A stretch of DNA of 64,000 bases from positions 3,450,004-3,514,003 of the forward strand of contig NZ_KE386496.1 in the NCBI RefSeq assembly GCF_000427445.1, given 5' to 3'. A program made the translations under genes and the position numbers. This stretch comes from Methylocapsa acidiphila B2 (GTDB lineage: Bacteria > Pseudomonadota > Alphaproteobacteria > Rhizobiales > Beijerinckiaceae). Below are positions 1 through 9,394 of the stretch, one piece after another; position 1 is the stretch's first letter; the number at the start of each line of letters is the position of its first letter. The notes beneath the pieces are model-generated. The model made no database searches. It was not told the DNA's origin and was given only the letters and a program-made list of their open reading frames with translations.

Positions 1-245
1 TCATAAAAAGCCCGCAACTGATTCTCGAGATATTTGGGCTGCTGCCCAGCAAGTCTCGGCATGGGAAAATATCCACGATATCCCTGTCCCGACAGCCCAT
101 GACAGGTTTTGCAATAGTCGAGCTTGGCCCGAAGCTCTTGCGATGAAAAGCCGGGCCCGCCCATCTCGTCGGCGCGGCTTGGCGCCGAAAGAACAAGCGC
201 TAGGACCGCTGCTGGCAAAGCCAATCGTAAACCAATGACTTTCAT
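1..245 (-). CDS. Cytochrome c, c4/c553-like (partial, runs off left edge)
   Basis: Only the first 81 or so codons are in the window; the rest lies to the left. The frame opens with a signal peptide (positively charged start, hydrophobic core, likely cut after SRA near residue 25) and then a haem c attachment motif CKTCH at residues 45-49, followed by the MPRLAGQQ stretch typical of cytochrome c4/c553 families. The ATG at 245 was chosen because GGAGG lies just upstream. It is a close paralogue of the cytochrome at 767-1417, with the haem motif at the same residue number, and the two are divergent. Likely a periplasmic electron carrier; the partner enzyme is unknown. Confidence 0.85.
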   Translation of the reverse strand, partial: MKVIGLRLALPAAVLALVLSAPSRADEMGGPGFSSQELRAKLDYCKTCHGLSGQGYRGYFPMPRLAGQQPKYLENQLRAFY

Positions 246-766
246 GATCCGGCCTCCGCGTTCTTCGTTTGCTGTTATTGCTCAATGATCTTCTTGCGAC
301 TCGGGAGACGCCGAGTTCATGCGGTTTTTTGCTCTCCTTGGCCAGGCGCGGCGCGCCGACGCCGGAATGGAGGCGCTGACGATTTTTGTATGTTTCAGAC
401 AAGGCGTGGCGCCCCTTTTCGCTGCTACTTCAAGGGCGGGCCACAGCTATCGACGAATTCGGCTTTTTCAGCGCTCCAAGATGGCTTTTGGCGGATGCAA
501 CGTTCTTTTCTGGATTGGCGGCCTCGATCAGATAGCAATATGTGCTCAAATGGTCCCGTCATGATAAGCAGCTATGAAGACCGTTGTGCGTTCAAAGCCT
601 CAGGCCGGCCAAATTTTGTTGATGTGATCCTCTTCGGCAACACATGCCCGATGCCGACGATTCCCCCCCAGAACGCTCGACTGGCTTGCGTCGCGGCAAT
701 CTCTGGATTTTGGTTTGGATCAGCTCTCGGACAGTCATTGCGCGAGATAATGGTGGACGCCCGATC
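246..766. other. Intergenic region between divergent cytochrome genes
   Basis: This 521-base stretch separates the two divergent cytochrome c genes and should carry both promoters. Frames that cross it lack homology, signal peptides or ribosome-binding sites that I could recognise. I see no RNA gene or clear repeat in it. Confidence 0.4.
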
Positions 767-1417
767 ATGAAGATCTTCAGCTTACAGCCCCTTTTGCAAG
801 CGGCGATTCTCGCCATCGTTTTTTCTGCGACGGGTCGCGCCGAGGACAGCGTTCCGGCGGCGTTCTCCAAGCAAGAGCTCGATGCGAAAATAGGATATTG
901 CAAAACATGTCACGGGCTGTCCGGCCAGGGCTTTCGCGGAGCGTCTCCCATGCCGAGACTTGCGGGGCAGCAGCCCGAATATCTCGAAAATCAGCTGAAG
1001 GCCTTTATCGAGCGCAGGCGGACGAACCCTGTCATGTTCAACGTGGCCCATGTCTTGAGCCCGTCGATGGTCACGGCTTTGGCCGCGCATTTCAAGGATC
1101 TAAATCCCAAGCCGCTGGGCGGCGCGCCACGGGATCTCGCGCCGGCGGGGAAAAAAATCTATGATGAGGGACTGCCCGACGCCAACGTGCCTCCATGCGC
1201 CTCCTGTCATGGTCCGGAGGCCAAAGGCGAGGGGGCGTTTCCCCGTTTAGCGGGCCAGCTTCATGACTACCTCTCTAGGAAGCTGGCGAATTGGAGCAAA
1301 GAGCGGGGTCAGGACCCGGCAAAGCCAGATACGTCAGCAATTATGGAACCGATTGCCCATGGCCTGACGGAGCAGCAGATGGCCGCCGTCGCGGCCTATC
1401 TCAGCGATCTGGAATAG
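767..1417 (+). CDS. Di-haem cytochrome c4-like periplasmic protein
   Basis: A 216-residue protein with a signal peptide (likely cut after GRA near residue 25) and two haem c motifs, CKTCH at 45-49 and CASCH at 144-148, each followed by a PRLAGQ motif. Two repeated mono-haem domains of about 95 residues is the cytochrome c4 layout, used as a periplasmic electron shuttle to oxidases or from dehydrogenases. The frame is open further upstream to 644, but the ATG at 767 begins the signal peptide. Divergent from the paralogue at 1-245. The redox partner cannot be told from the window. Confidence 0.85.
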   Translation: MKIFSLQPLLQAAILAIVFSATGRAEDSVPAAFSKQELDAKIGYCKTCHGLSGQGFRGASPMPRLAGQQPEYLENQLKAFIERRRTNPVMFNVAHVLSPSMVTALAAHFKDLNPKPLGGAPRDLAPAGKKIYDEGLPDANVPPCASCHGPEAKGEGAFPRLAGQLHDYLSRKLANWSKERGQDPAKPDTSAIMEPIAHGLTEQQMAAVAAYLSDLE

Positions 1418-1568
1418 GCCCATCCTTTGATTCGGATCATCTCGCCAATCACCCAACCATAACGCCCCTCTGCGGCGAGTCTTGTCGTTCAGTGGCGGGA
1501 TACGCGTTTAGGGCTATCGATCAAGCCCGCTGACCCACGCCGCCAAAGGGGTCTCGACGCGCGCCGCC

Positions 1569-1785
1569 TCACTCCCCGCCAAACACAATCTCCCCCGCCA
1601 CGAGCTTCAGCTTCACCCCCCACCTCTATCCCCGCGCCTGGTCAAACGGCTGTTCTTGCAGCGCGAATGGAGTTTCGCCGGATAGACCCCATAGGGCTCG
1701 TCGGGATCGAAGCAGATGAGATCAGCCGGCGCGCCGACCTTCAGCCATCCTTGCGGCAGCCATAAAATTCTCGGCGGGGCCGATC
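1569..1785 (-). pseudogene. Decayed 3' fragment of a dihydroorotase-like (pyrC) gene
   Basis: Read on the minus strand, this stretch matches the last ~200 bases of the dihydroorotase-like gene at 23242-24579 nearly base for base. Shared peptide stretches include GAPADLI, FDPDEPY and [10 protein letters not shown]. After that point indels break the frame, while the DNA still follows the parent to the end: the segment coding EIVFG and a stop codon remain at 1569-1571. Only the C-terminal end is present, with no start or active-site region, so it cannot be functional. It lies directly downstream of the arylsulfatase gene. The outer boundary near 1785 is approximate. Confidence 0.8.
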
Positions 1786-1817
1786 GCCCACCCCTCGGAG
1801 CGCGTACATCTCCTCCC

Positions 1818-3302
1818 TCATCGCTTCGGCAGCAGCGTCTTCTCACGCGGCACGCCGCCGTCGCCTATGTCGAAGTCTGGATCGAGGACCGTCTTTCCCT
1901 GCTCGCCGACGAAGGCCGGCTGCGCCTTGATCCATTCGCTGGGCTTTTGCTGCTTGGCGTAGGCGAGAAGCCGCGCTTCGAGATCCTTCACGATCTCGGG
2001 ATTTTCCTCGGCGACATTGGTCGTCTCGCCTGGGTCGGCGGCGAGATTGTAGAGCTCGGTCTTGCCCGGCAGGAGGGCGATCTTCACCAATTTCCAATCG
2101 CCCTTGCGGACCGCGCCGCGAAAGGCCTCGACATTGATCAGCACATCCTCGTTCGGGCTGGCTTCGCCCTTAGCGAGCGTCGGCCAAATATCCTTGCCGT
2201 CAAAAGGATGATCGGGGCTGCCCTCGGCGCCCGCCAAAGCGAGCAGGGTCGGCATGACGTCGACCATTTGAACAGGATCGTCGACGACACGCGGCTTCAG
2301 CTTGGCCGGCCAATTGACGATCGCCGGCACGCGCACGCCGCCTTCATAGAGCGAGCCCTTGCCGCCCCTGAATGGCGCGTTGGAGGCGGGCGCCTTCGCG
2401 TTCTGGGCGATGCCGCCCTCCTCATGCGCGCGTTCCTCTTGGCTCTTCGCGCCCTGGGCGAAGAGGCCGCTCGTCGCGCCGCCATTGTCGCTGGCGAGAA
2501 GGATGATCGTGTTGTCGCGCAGCCCTTTCTTGTCCAATTCGGCGAGGATGCGCCCGATCTGATCGTCGAGGTCGGTGATCATCGCGGAATAGGTTCTGCG
2601 CTGCTTGTCCTCGATCGATTTATACCTATCGAGATATTTTTCGGGCGCCTGGAACGGCGCATGCGGCGCGAGCGAAGCGAAATAGAGGAAGAAAGGCTGC
2701 CGGCCGTCTTGCTGATCGATGAGCTTGATCGCCTCGTCGCCGATGAGATCTGTGTAATATCCCTTCTCGGCCAGGAATTTCCCGTTGCGCTGCCAATCGA
2801 TCAGGCCGCCGCGCTCGCGGGTGAAATAATCGACCTCGCCGACGACATTGCCGTAGAAATAATCGAAGCCGCGATTTTGCGGCCAGAATTTTTTATCCGC
2901 ATGGCCAAGGTGCCATTTGCCCACCATCAGCGTCTTGTAGCCGGCGTCCTTGAGCGCCTGCGGCAAGGTGCGCTCGTCCATCGGCAGGCCATAGGTGTGA
3001 CTCGGGAAAATGACCAGTGTTTGCAATCCATAGCGCATCGGATAGCGGCCGGTCATGAGCGCGGCGCGCGAGGGCGTGCAGACCTGCTGGCCATAGAAGG
3101 ACTCGAGGCGGACGCCTTCGGCCGCGAGCCGATCGATATTCGGGCTCTCGATCTTGCCGCCGCGATAACCGAGATCCGCATTGCCGAGATCGTCGGCCAT
3201 GATGAAAATAATGTTTGGCCGCGGCGGTTCCGCCCGCGCCAGCGACGACGAAAAGATCGATGCGACGAGCGCGCAAAAGAGCGTGGACCGGGTGTGGAGC
3301 AT
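1818..3302 (-). CDS. Secreted type I arylsulfatase
   Basis: A 494-residue sulfatase-family hydrolase, expected to cleave sulfate esters in the periplasm. Residues 1-24 form a signal peptide ending in ARA. Then comes the N-terminal metal-binding segment with D37-D38, and the sulfatase signature CTPSRAALMTGRY at 75-87, in which Cys75 is the residue converted to formylglycine by the FGE enzyme. GKWHLGH follows, as in other family members. The length fits bacterial arylsulfatases. The start has AGGGG upstream. No FGE or sulfate transporter lies nearby, and the natural substrate is unknown. Confidence 0.9.
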   Translation of the reverse strand: MLHTRSTLFCALVASIFSSSLARAEPPRPNIIFIMADDLGNADLGYRGGKIESPNIDRLAAEGVRLESFYGQQVCTPSRAALMTGRYPMRYGLQTLVIFPSHTYGLPMDERTLPQALKDAGYKTLMVGKWHLGHADKKFWPQNRGFDYFYGNVVGEVDYFTRERGGLIDWQRNGKFLAEKGYYTDLIGDEAIKLIDQQDGRQPFFLYFASLAPHAPFQAPEKYLDRYKSIEDKQRRTYSAMITDLDDQIGRILAELDKKGLRDNTIILLASDNGGATSGLFAQGAKSQEERAHEEGGIAQNAKAPASNAPFRGGKGSLYEGGVRVPAIVNWPAKLKPRVVDDPVQMVDVMPTLLALAGAEGSPDHPFDGKDIWPTLAKGEASPNEDVLINVEAFRGAVRKGDWKLVKIALLPGKTELYNLAADPGETTNVAEENPEIVKDLEARLLAYAKQQKPSEWIKAQPAFVGEQGKTVLDPDFDIGDGGVPREKTLLPKR

Positions 3303-3534
3303 TTATTTCCCCTGTTGATCTGCGGGAAGCGATCGAAGTTCGAGCTTGGCGGCTCGGATCTTTCGGTTGCTGACGGCGGGCGCCCGATCGCGAGCGTCAA
3401 GCGCGCGGGCTCGTCAGCGCTTTCGTCGACGCCTGCGATGTTCAACGGCTCCGCTTCGGCGCTCGGAGGAAGCCGAACGCGCCCAAAAGCGTCCCCAGTT
3501 TTGGGGTCAAAACAGCTTAGTCATTGATTTTAAG

Positions 3535-3610
3535 TGGTGCCCAGGGGCGGAATCGAACCACCGACACTGCGATTTTCAGTCGCATGCTCTACCAACTGAG
3601 CTACCTGGGC
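3535..3610 (-). tRNA. tRNA-Phe (GAA)
   Basis: The minus strand folds into a standard cloverleaf: acceptor stem GCCCAGG paired with CCTGGGC, D-arm with AGCTCAGTTGGTAGAGC, anticodon loop CTGAAAA giving anticodon GAA, T-arm with GGTTCGATTCC, and an encoded CCA end at 3535-3537. The total is 76 nucleotides with CCA. Confidence 0.97.
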
Positions 3611-3750
3611 GTCGCGTCGGCCGGGGGGCTCAGGCGCGAGTGGGGTCTTATAGAGGAGCCTTGCCGCGATTGTCCAGCCTCGCATGAAGGGGAAATCGGC
3701 GAAAGGCGCGCCTCGGTCTTTCCGCTCGCGGCGGGGAGGAGTTGGACGAA

Positions 3751-4644
3751 TTAGCGCGGGTCGGCGGCGGCCACGAATTGGCTGATCCCGTCGATCGACG
3801 CCGCGTCGAGGAGAAGCGGCGGGTGGCCCTGGCCTTCGATGACGAGGCTTTCGCAGGAAGGATGCCGGCGCTTCATCTCGGCGAAGGTCTCGGCCGAAAG
3901 AATGTCTGAATTCGCGCCTCTAAGGACCAAAAGAGGAACGTTGCGCAGGCCGTCAAATTGCGGCCAGAACGACGGCAGAGGCTGCTCCAGATCGAGGCTT
4001 TCGAGCGGCTTCAAAAGCTGTGGATCGTAGCGCGCGCCATAATTTCCCTTTGCATCGGCGAAGCTGAGCTTGGCGTAGAGCGCCCAGTCCTCCTCGCCGA
4101 CGCTCGTGAATTGCCGACTCATCAGTCGCTTGAGGAGGTCGATCGCGTCGGTCGCCGTATGCGGGGGCGGCAGCTTGCCGACATAGCTGCGGATGCGGGC
4201 CATGCCGCGCGGTTCGACGACGGGGCCGATATCGTTCAGAACGACGGCGTGAATGACGCTGGGCCTGGTCGCGGCGAGGCCCATCGTCAGCAATCCGCCG
4301 CGCGACGTTCCAACGAAAACGGCGCGCGCGATTCCGGTGGCCGTCAGGACCGCCAGAAGGTCTCCGCTTTCGACCTCAAGGGTGTAATTTCGCCAGTTTC
4401 GATCGCGCTCAGAGAGGCCGCGGCCGCGGGAGTCGAGAGCGAGCACCCGGCGCTTTTCGCCTGCCCGGCCGCTGGCGAGCGCGCTGGCGAGCGGCCCGAA
4501 ATCGGCGGAATTGCGCGTCAGGCCCGGCAGACAAACGACAGGGACGCCCGGATCGAGCGGCGAGCCATAATCGCGGACGTGAAGCCTAAGTCCATCGGGG
4601 GCGGAGAAATAGCGGCTTGCGAATGGAAGCTGCGAGATGGTCAT
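3751..4644 (-). CDS. Alpha/beta hydrolase
   Basis: A 297-residue alpha/beta-hydrolase-fold protein without a signal peptide, so cytoplasmic. It has the oxyanion-side segment VVCLPGLTRN near residue 37, the nucleophile elbow GTSRGG with Ser114, and a C-terminal GQGH that should carry the catalytic His. It resembles the epoxide hydrolase/proline iminopeptidase-like esterase group; the substrate is not predictable. The frame is open to 4794, but the ATG at 4644 has a strong GGAGG upstream and starts the conserved part. Confidence 0.85.
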   Translation of the reverse strand: MTISQLPFASRYFSAPDGLRLHVRDYGSPLDPGVPVVCLPGLTRNSADFGPLASALASGRAGEKRRVLALDSRGRGLSERDRNWRNYTLEVESGDLLAVLTATGIARAVFVGTSRGGLLTMGLAATRPSVIHAVVLNDIGPVVEPRGMARIRSYVGKLPPPHTATDAIDLLKRLMSRQFTSVGEEDWALYAKLSFADAKGNYGARYDPQLLKPLESLDLEQPLPSFWPQFDGLRNVPLLVLRGANSDILSAETFAEMKRRHPSCESLVIEGQGHPPLLLDAASIDGISQFVAAADPR

Positions 4645-4900
4645 GCGACCTCCGAGGGACGGCGGAGCGGGGCGACGAAATAAGCCGGACGAGTTTAGAT
4701 CAAGATAATTGCACGCGGAATCGCCCGGAAATCGCTCACGGCGCGAGCGGTTTTGACGCGACCGTCGCCGCGGCGCTTGGCCTCGGAAGTCCATGCGGCC
4801 GGACGCTTTTGCGATGACGGCTCCGGTATAATCGGCAACGGATTTTTTACCAAAGAACTAACCTAGGGGAACCGTTGTCGACTCGCATGGTTGATGGCGC

Positions 4901-5281
4901 ATGGAACAGGCCGCTAAAATTTCTTCGCCCGTCATTCTTGTCGTCGAGGACGAACCCTTCGTCAGGATGATGGGGGCCGTCGCGCTCGAGGATGCGGGCT
5001 TCGGCGTCATCGAGGCTTGCAACGCCGACGAGGCTTTGCGCGTGCTCGAAATTCGTCCCGACGTGCGGGTTGTTTTCACCGATATCGATATGCCGGGGTC
5101 CTTGGATGGCTTGGCCTTGGCTCGGCGCGTCCACGAAGATTGGCCGCAAATCGGCGTCGTCGTGACCTCCGCATCGTCCCATGTCTCCGACGAGCGCATG
5201 CCCAAAGGCGACTCTTTCGTGGCCAAGCCCTATGCGGTGAAGGCCTTGCTGCGTCGAATCGAGGAGGCCATGCGGCGCTGA
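4901..5281 (+). CDS. Single-domain response regulator (CheY-like receiver)
   Basis: A 126-residue stand-alone receiver domain. Visible landmarks are the acidic pocket (VVED, residues 14-17), the phosphoacceptor in FTDIDMPG (Asp61), and the conserved Lys in FVAKPY (about residue 109). There is no output domain, so it presumably works by protein contact in a two-component relay. No histidine kinase is adjacent. Proteins with this DIDMPGS/LDG signature are common, usually orphan, receivers in rhizobial genomes. Confidence 0.9.
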   Translation: MEQAAKISSPVILVVEDEPFVRMMGAVALEDAGFGVIEACNADEALRVLEIRPDVRVVFTDIDMPGSLDGLALARRVHEDWPQIGVVVTSASSHVSDERMPKGDSFVAKPYAVKALLRRIEEAMRR

Positions 5282-5367
5282 GGGGGACTAGCGGCCGGCG
5301 AGACTTGAACGTCTCGCCCGAAAGCGGGCAAGTCCTCTCCGGCGCGGCGCCTACGCCGCGGCCCGAT

Positions 5368-7548
5368 TTAAAGTTTGGCCTGTGTTTTTTGCGCCGCCGG
5401 GTCGATCGGGGCGCCTTCGCCGAACAGCGTCCGGTAGACCCCGAGGTTTTCAATTACGCGCTGCACGTAATTGCGCGTCTCGGTGAACGGAATGCGCTCG
5501 ACCCAATCGATCGGATCGACTCCCGGCTTGCGCGGGTCGCCATAGGCGTCGATCCATTGCTTCACGCGCTTTCCGCCGGCGTTATAGGCGGCGAAGGTGA
5601 GGATATAGGACCCGCGATGCTCGGCCAGCAATTCGCCGAGATGCGCGGCGGCGAGCTGAGCGTTGAAGGCGGCGTCCGAAAGGAGCCGGCTTTCGTTGAA
5701 AGCGACGCCGGCATGGTCGGCCGTGCGCCGCGCCGTCGACGCGATCATCTGCATCAGGCCCTTGGCGCCAGCGCTGGAGACGGCGTTGGGGTCGAAGGCG
5801 CTTTCCTGCCGTGCGATCGAATAGACGATCGACGAATCGGCGGAGTTTTGCAAAGGATGATAGGACGGCACGCCGTAATTGGGGAAGGCCAGCCGGTCCA
5901 GGGCGATCCCGCGTTGGCTCGCGGCCTTGCCGATCGCGAGCGAGATATGCGCGTCCTGCTGTCTCTCCACGACGCTGGCGAGTGCGGCGATCTGCGTTTG
6001 ATCGCCAAGGCCGCGCACGGCTTCGATCGCCAGCGCGGTCGCGAGATTTTTCTCGCCGATCGCATAAAGCAGCTCGACGGCTCTGACCGAATCGTCGCGG
6101 GCGTCGCCCGTCGCTTCATTGCTCAGCGCGCGGATCGGAAGCGTGGTCAGGCCCAGCCTTCCACGCGCGAGCTGGCCGTAATAGGTGGCCGGATGCGCCG
6201 CCGCCTGCAGATAGAAAGATCGCGCGCTCGCGGCTGCATCCTCAGACGGGGAGGCCTCGGCGGCGCGGCCCTGCCAATAGGCCGCGCGGGCGCGCGACAT
6301 CGGCGTTTCCGCAAGCTTGGCGAGCGCCGCGAAATGTTCCGCCGCGCGCGCGGAATCGTTCAGGAATCGAAGTGCGATCCAGCCTGCGTGAAATTCAGCC
6401 TCGAGCTTCATCTCATGCGACATGGCGGAATGTTCCGCACAGAGCTTATAGGCGGTCTTGGCGTCGTCCTGATCGAGGAGCTTGCGGGCGAGAAGGCGGC
6501 GTTCGACCCACCATTCGTCGCCATTGACGATAAGCGCGGGGTCGCGGGGCGCGGCGAGCATGATGTCGACGGCCTCGCGGATCTTGTCGGCGCGGCGCAA
6601 TTTCTGAATTTGCGCGAACATGAACCCGGGATCCGCGCGCAAGGTCGTGGGAACGGCGGCAAGGAGCTTGTCGCTCGCCGCCTCGCTGATCACGGCCGCG
6701 CGGGCTTTGGCGAGGGCGATCACATCGGGCCCCGCGAGCGCGGCCATGCGGAGGGCGTTCGCGGTTTGCTCCTTATAAAGGAGACGATCGGCGCGATATT
6801 TATGGTCGGCCTTGGTCAGATAGGATCCGTAATCCGCCTTGATCTTGGCTTCGGTAGCAGCGTTGAAGTCGGCCTCGCGCCAAACGTCGCGGACGAGGCC
6901 TGCAGCTTCGTCCGTCTTGCCTTCGTCGACGAGAGCGCGGGCCAAGGCGAGCTTGCCGGCCGCGGTCTCCGGGGCCCGCTCATTGAAGAAAGCCTTGATG
7001 AGCGCCGGGCTCTTGCGGTCGCCGTAGAGTGCTTCTTCGCTACGCTTGCGCAGCCAGGCGAGCGCCGGCCATGTCGGATGCGCGGCGATGAAGGCCTGGA
7101 TGCGTTCAAACCCGGCTTCACGCGGAAAATTCCGCAAGGCGACCCATTCGAGCGTCGTCTGAACGGTCTTGTCCTTGGCTGCTTTGGCGGCCGCGTCGCC
7201 GGCTGCGATAGAGCCGGCCTTGTAGAAACCGATCGCCTCGGTCAATCCGGTCAGGTCCAGGCCAAGCTCATGTGCGACCAAGGCCGGCGAAATATTGCGC
7301 GGAGCGGAGGTTTCCGCCTCTGCAAACCCGCGTCCGGCCGGGCTCGCCTCGTCGTCTTCGGCAAATTCACCTTCATGAAGGAAAGGGACGTCCGGCGGGT
7401 CGAAGGCGACGAGGGTTGGCCCATCGTCCTGAAGGCCGAAGAGATCGAACCCAATCCCCCGCTTCTCGATCCAGGCGCCAGCGAGCCCGAAAAGCGCGGA
7501 AGCAAAGATCCCGGCCATGAGCCGAGCCGTGGATTGCCTCTTGAGCAT
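5368..7548 (-). CDS. slt: Soluble lytic murein transglycosylase (Slt-type)
   Basis: A 726-residue periplasmic enzyme that cleaves peptidoglycan glycan strands to form 1,6-anhydro ends. Residues 1-26 are a signal or anchor sequence. A long alpha-helical superhelical region follows (roughly 60-560), then the C-terminal SLT domain with RQESAF, whose Glu (about residue 582) is the catalytic acid, followed by GAKGLMQ and AYNAG motifs typical of the goose-lysozyme-like fold. Its length is close to E. coli Slt70 plus an N-terminal extension. It is divergent from dapA, the classic arrangement of cell-wall genes in several alphaproteobacteria. Confidence 0.93.
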   Translation of the reverse strand: MLKRQSTARLMAGIFASALFGLAGAWIEKRGIGFDLFGLQDDGPTLVAFDPPDVPFLHEGEFAEDDEASPAGRGFAEAETSAPRNISPALVAHELGLDLTGLTEAIGFYKAGSIAAGDAAAKAAKDKTVQTTLEWVALRNFPREAGFERIQAFIAAHPTWPALAWLRKRSEEALYGDRKSPALIKAFFNERAPETAAGKLALARALVDEGKTDEAAGLVRDVWREADFNAATEAKIKADYGSYLTKADHKYRADRLLYKEQTANALRMAALAGPDVIALAKARAAVISEAASDKLLAAVPTTLRADPGFMFAQIQKLRRADKIREAVDIMLAAPRDPALIVNGDEWWVERRLLARKLLDQDDAKTAYKLCAEHSAMSHEMKLEAEFHAGWIALRFLNDSARAAEHFAALAKLAETPMSRARAAYWQGRAAEASPSEDAAASARSFYLQAAAHPATYYGQLARGRLGLTTLPIRALSNEATGDARDDSVRAVELLYAIGEKNLATALAIEAVRGLGDQTQIAALASVVERQQDAHISLAIGKAASQRGIALDRLAFPNYGVPSYHPLQNSADSSIVYSIARQESAFDPNAVSSAGAKGLMQMIASTARRTADHAGVAFNESRLLSDAAFNAQLAAAHLGELLAEHRGSYILTFAAYNAGGKRVKQWIDAYGDPRKPGVDPIDWVERIPFTETRNYVQRVIENLGVYRTLFGEGAPIDPAAQKTQAKL

Positions 7549-7795
7549 GCTTCGTCCGTTCCTAAAAAGCGACGCTGAAGAAGATCAATTTCAAGCCAAT
7601 CTTTATTAACAAAGGACGCATTTGATAAAAGGCCGCGCCGCGAAGTGATCGTCCGGCCCTTTTCGGACGCGCTTTTGGCGTCTATGTCTGCTGGCGTCTA
7701 TGTCTGCCTGCGGACGTGATTCCTTTTCAACAGAGGGAATTCAGCCTGCAAATTGCGGCGTCTATCGGGCGGATAAGTGGAAAGGTTGGATCCGG

Positions 7796-8689
7796 ATGAC
7801 GAAAAAGGCCGAATTTGGAGGTTCGATCACCGCACTTGTGACGCCGTTCCGGGCGGGCAAGTTCGATGAAGCGGCCTTCCGAGCCTTGGTCGATTGGCAG
7901 ATCGAGTGCGGCACGCATGGCCTCGTGCCGACAGGAACGACCGGCGAAAGCCCGACTCTGTCCCATGAAGAGCATCGCCAGGTTGTCGCCGCCTGCATCA
8001 ACGAGGCCAAGGGCCGGGTTCCGGTCATCGCCGGCGCCGGATCAAACAATACGCAGGAGGCGATCGACATCGCCCAATTCGCGGAAGGCGCCGGCGCGAG
8101 CGGCCTGCTCGTCGTCACGCCCTATTACAACAAGCCTTCGCAGGAAGGGCTTTATCGGCACTATAAGGCTATCAACGACGCGGTCGGCATCCCGATCATC
8201 ATCTATAATATCCCGCCGCGCTCGGTCGTCGACATGTCGATCGACACGATGAAGCGGCTTTACGAGTTGAAGAATATCGCCGGGGTCAAGGACGCCACCG
8301 GCAATCTCGCCCGCACGGCGCTGCAAAGGCAGCAGCTCGGGCCGGATTTCATCCAGCTTTCGGGCGAGGACATGACCGCGCTGGCGGTGAATGCGCTCGG
8401 CGGACATGGCTGCATCTCCGTCACCTCCAATGTCGCGCCGAGGCAATGCGCGAAAATGCAGGAGGCGAGCCTCGCCGGCGATCACGCCGCGGCCTTGAAG
8501 CTGCACGACAGCTTGAGCCTCCTTCATGCGGCCTTGTTCGTCGAGCCAAATCCCGCCGGTCCGAAATGCGCGCTCGCGGCGCTCGGCAAGATCGTCGACG
8601 AGGTGCGGCTGCCCATGCTGCCGGCCTCCGACGTCGCGCGGGCGCAGATCAAGGTGGCGATGATCCATGCTGGGCTCATCAATGCCTGA
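7796..8689 (+). CDS. dapA: 4-hydroxy-tetrahydrodipicolinate synthase
   Basis: A 297-residue TIM-barrel aldolase that condenses pyruvate with aspartate semialdehyde in the diaminopimelate/lysine route. The Schiff-base lysine is Lys165 in GVKDATGN, and Tyr137 in IIYNIP is the catalytic tyrosine; TGTTGE and [10 protein letters not shown] are also typical. The ATG at 7796 was taken since it starts at the usual [18 protein letters not shown]-like N-terminus; the frame continues upstream to 7700 without homology. The ribosome-binding site is weak. smpB follows 25 bases downstream, the order found in many alphaproteobacteria. Confidence 0.97.
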   Translation: MTKKAEFGGSITALVTPFRAGKFDEAAFRALVDWQIECGTHGLVPTGTTGESPTLSHEEHRQVVAACINEAKGRVPVIAGAGSNNTQEAIDIAQFAEGAGASGLLVVTPYYNKPSQEGLYRHYKAINDAVGIPIIIYNIPPRSVVDMSIDTMKRLYELKNIAGVKDATGNLARTALQRQQLGPDFIQLSGEDMTALAVNALGGHGCISVTSNVAPRQCAKMQEASLAGDHAAALKLHDSLSLLHAALFVEPNPAGPKCALAALGKIVDEVRLPMLPASDVARAQIKVAMIHAGLINA

Positions 8690-8714
8690 GCATTTGTCGC
8701 GCGGGGTGCGTTGA

Positions 8715-9191
8715 GTGGCCGAAAAAAAGGAGCGCCTGTTCAAGATCGCCGCCGAAAACCGCCGGGCGCGCTATAATTATGAGATCGGCGAGACTTTCGA
8801 GGCGGGCCTGATGCTGACCGGCACCGAGGTGAAGTCGCTGCGCACCGGCAAGGCGACGATCGCGGAGAGCTACGCTTCGGTCGATCGCGCCGGCGAGCTT
8901 TTTCTCGTCAACGCCAACATCCCCGAATATTTGCAGGCCAATCGCTTCAATCATGAGCCGAAGCGGCCCCGCAAATTGCTCCTGAAGTCGCGCGAGATCG
9001 CCAAGCTCTCGCAGGCGACCGAGCGCGAGGGCATGACCATCGTGCCGTTGAAAATCTATTTCAACGACAAGGGCAGGGCCAAGATCGAGATCGCGCTCGC
9101 GCGGGGCAAGCAATTGCACGACAAGCGCGAGACGGAAAAGAAGCGCGATTGGAATCGCGAGAAGGGCCGTTTGCTCAGGGAGAAGGGGTGA
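8715..9191 (+). CDS. smpB: SsrA-binding protein SmpB
   Basis: A 158-residue tmRNA-binding protein needed for trans-translation and ribosome rescue. The conserved core from [18 protein letters not shown] through TGTEVKSLR is intact, as is the basic C-terminal tail ([17 protein letters not shown]) that enters the empty mRNA channel. Translation starts at a GTG. It sits 25 bases behind dapA and is probably cotranscribed. Confidence 0.97.
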   Translation: MAEKKERLFKIAAENRRARYNYEIGETFEAGLMLTGTEVKSLRTGKATIAESYASVDRAGELFLVNANIPEYLQANRFNHEPKRPRKLLLKSREIAKLSQATEREGMTIVPLKIYFNDKGRAKIEIALARGKQLHDKRETEKKRDWNREKGRLLREKG

Positions 9192-9394
9192 GGCGTGATC
9201 GCCGGAGCCCCGACGCCAGAAATCTCAGCTATCCATTCGTCTTACGGCTGGCATTATCGGCGAGACTCGCCCCGCTCGCCAAACTCGCCGCCATGAGATG
9301 AAGGTCGAAATCCGACGCTCGGCGGCGGAATTCTTCTAATCCCAAGGCGCGATCGACCGTTCTAACCTCGGCGGCGCCAAATCAAGTCCGGCTC

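Noticed and set aside
1716-3527. 603-codon frame on the plus strand across the arylsulfatase
   Set aside because: It is antisense to a clear sulfatase with the CTPSR signature; the product has low complexity and no domains. Long shadow frames are expected in GC-rich DNA.
5017-7578. 853-codon plus-strand frame across the lytic transglycosylase
   Set aside because: Antisense to an enzyme with an intact SLT domain; the sequence is Arg/Gly-rich without motifs.
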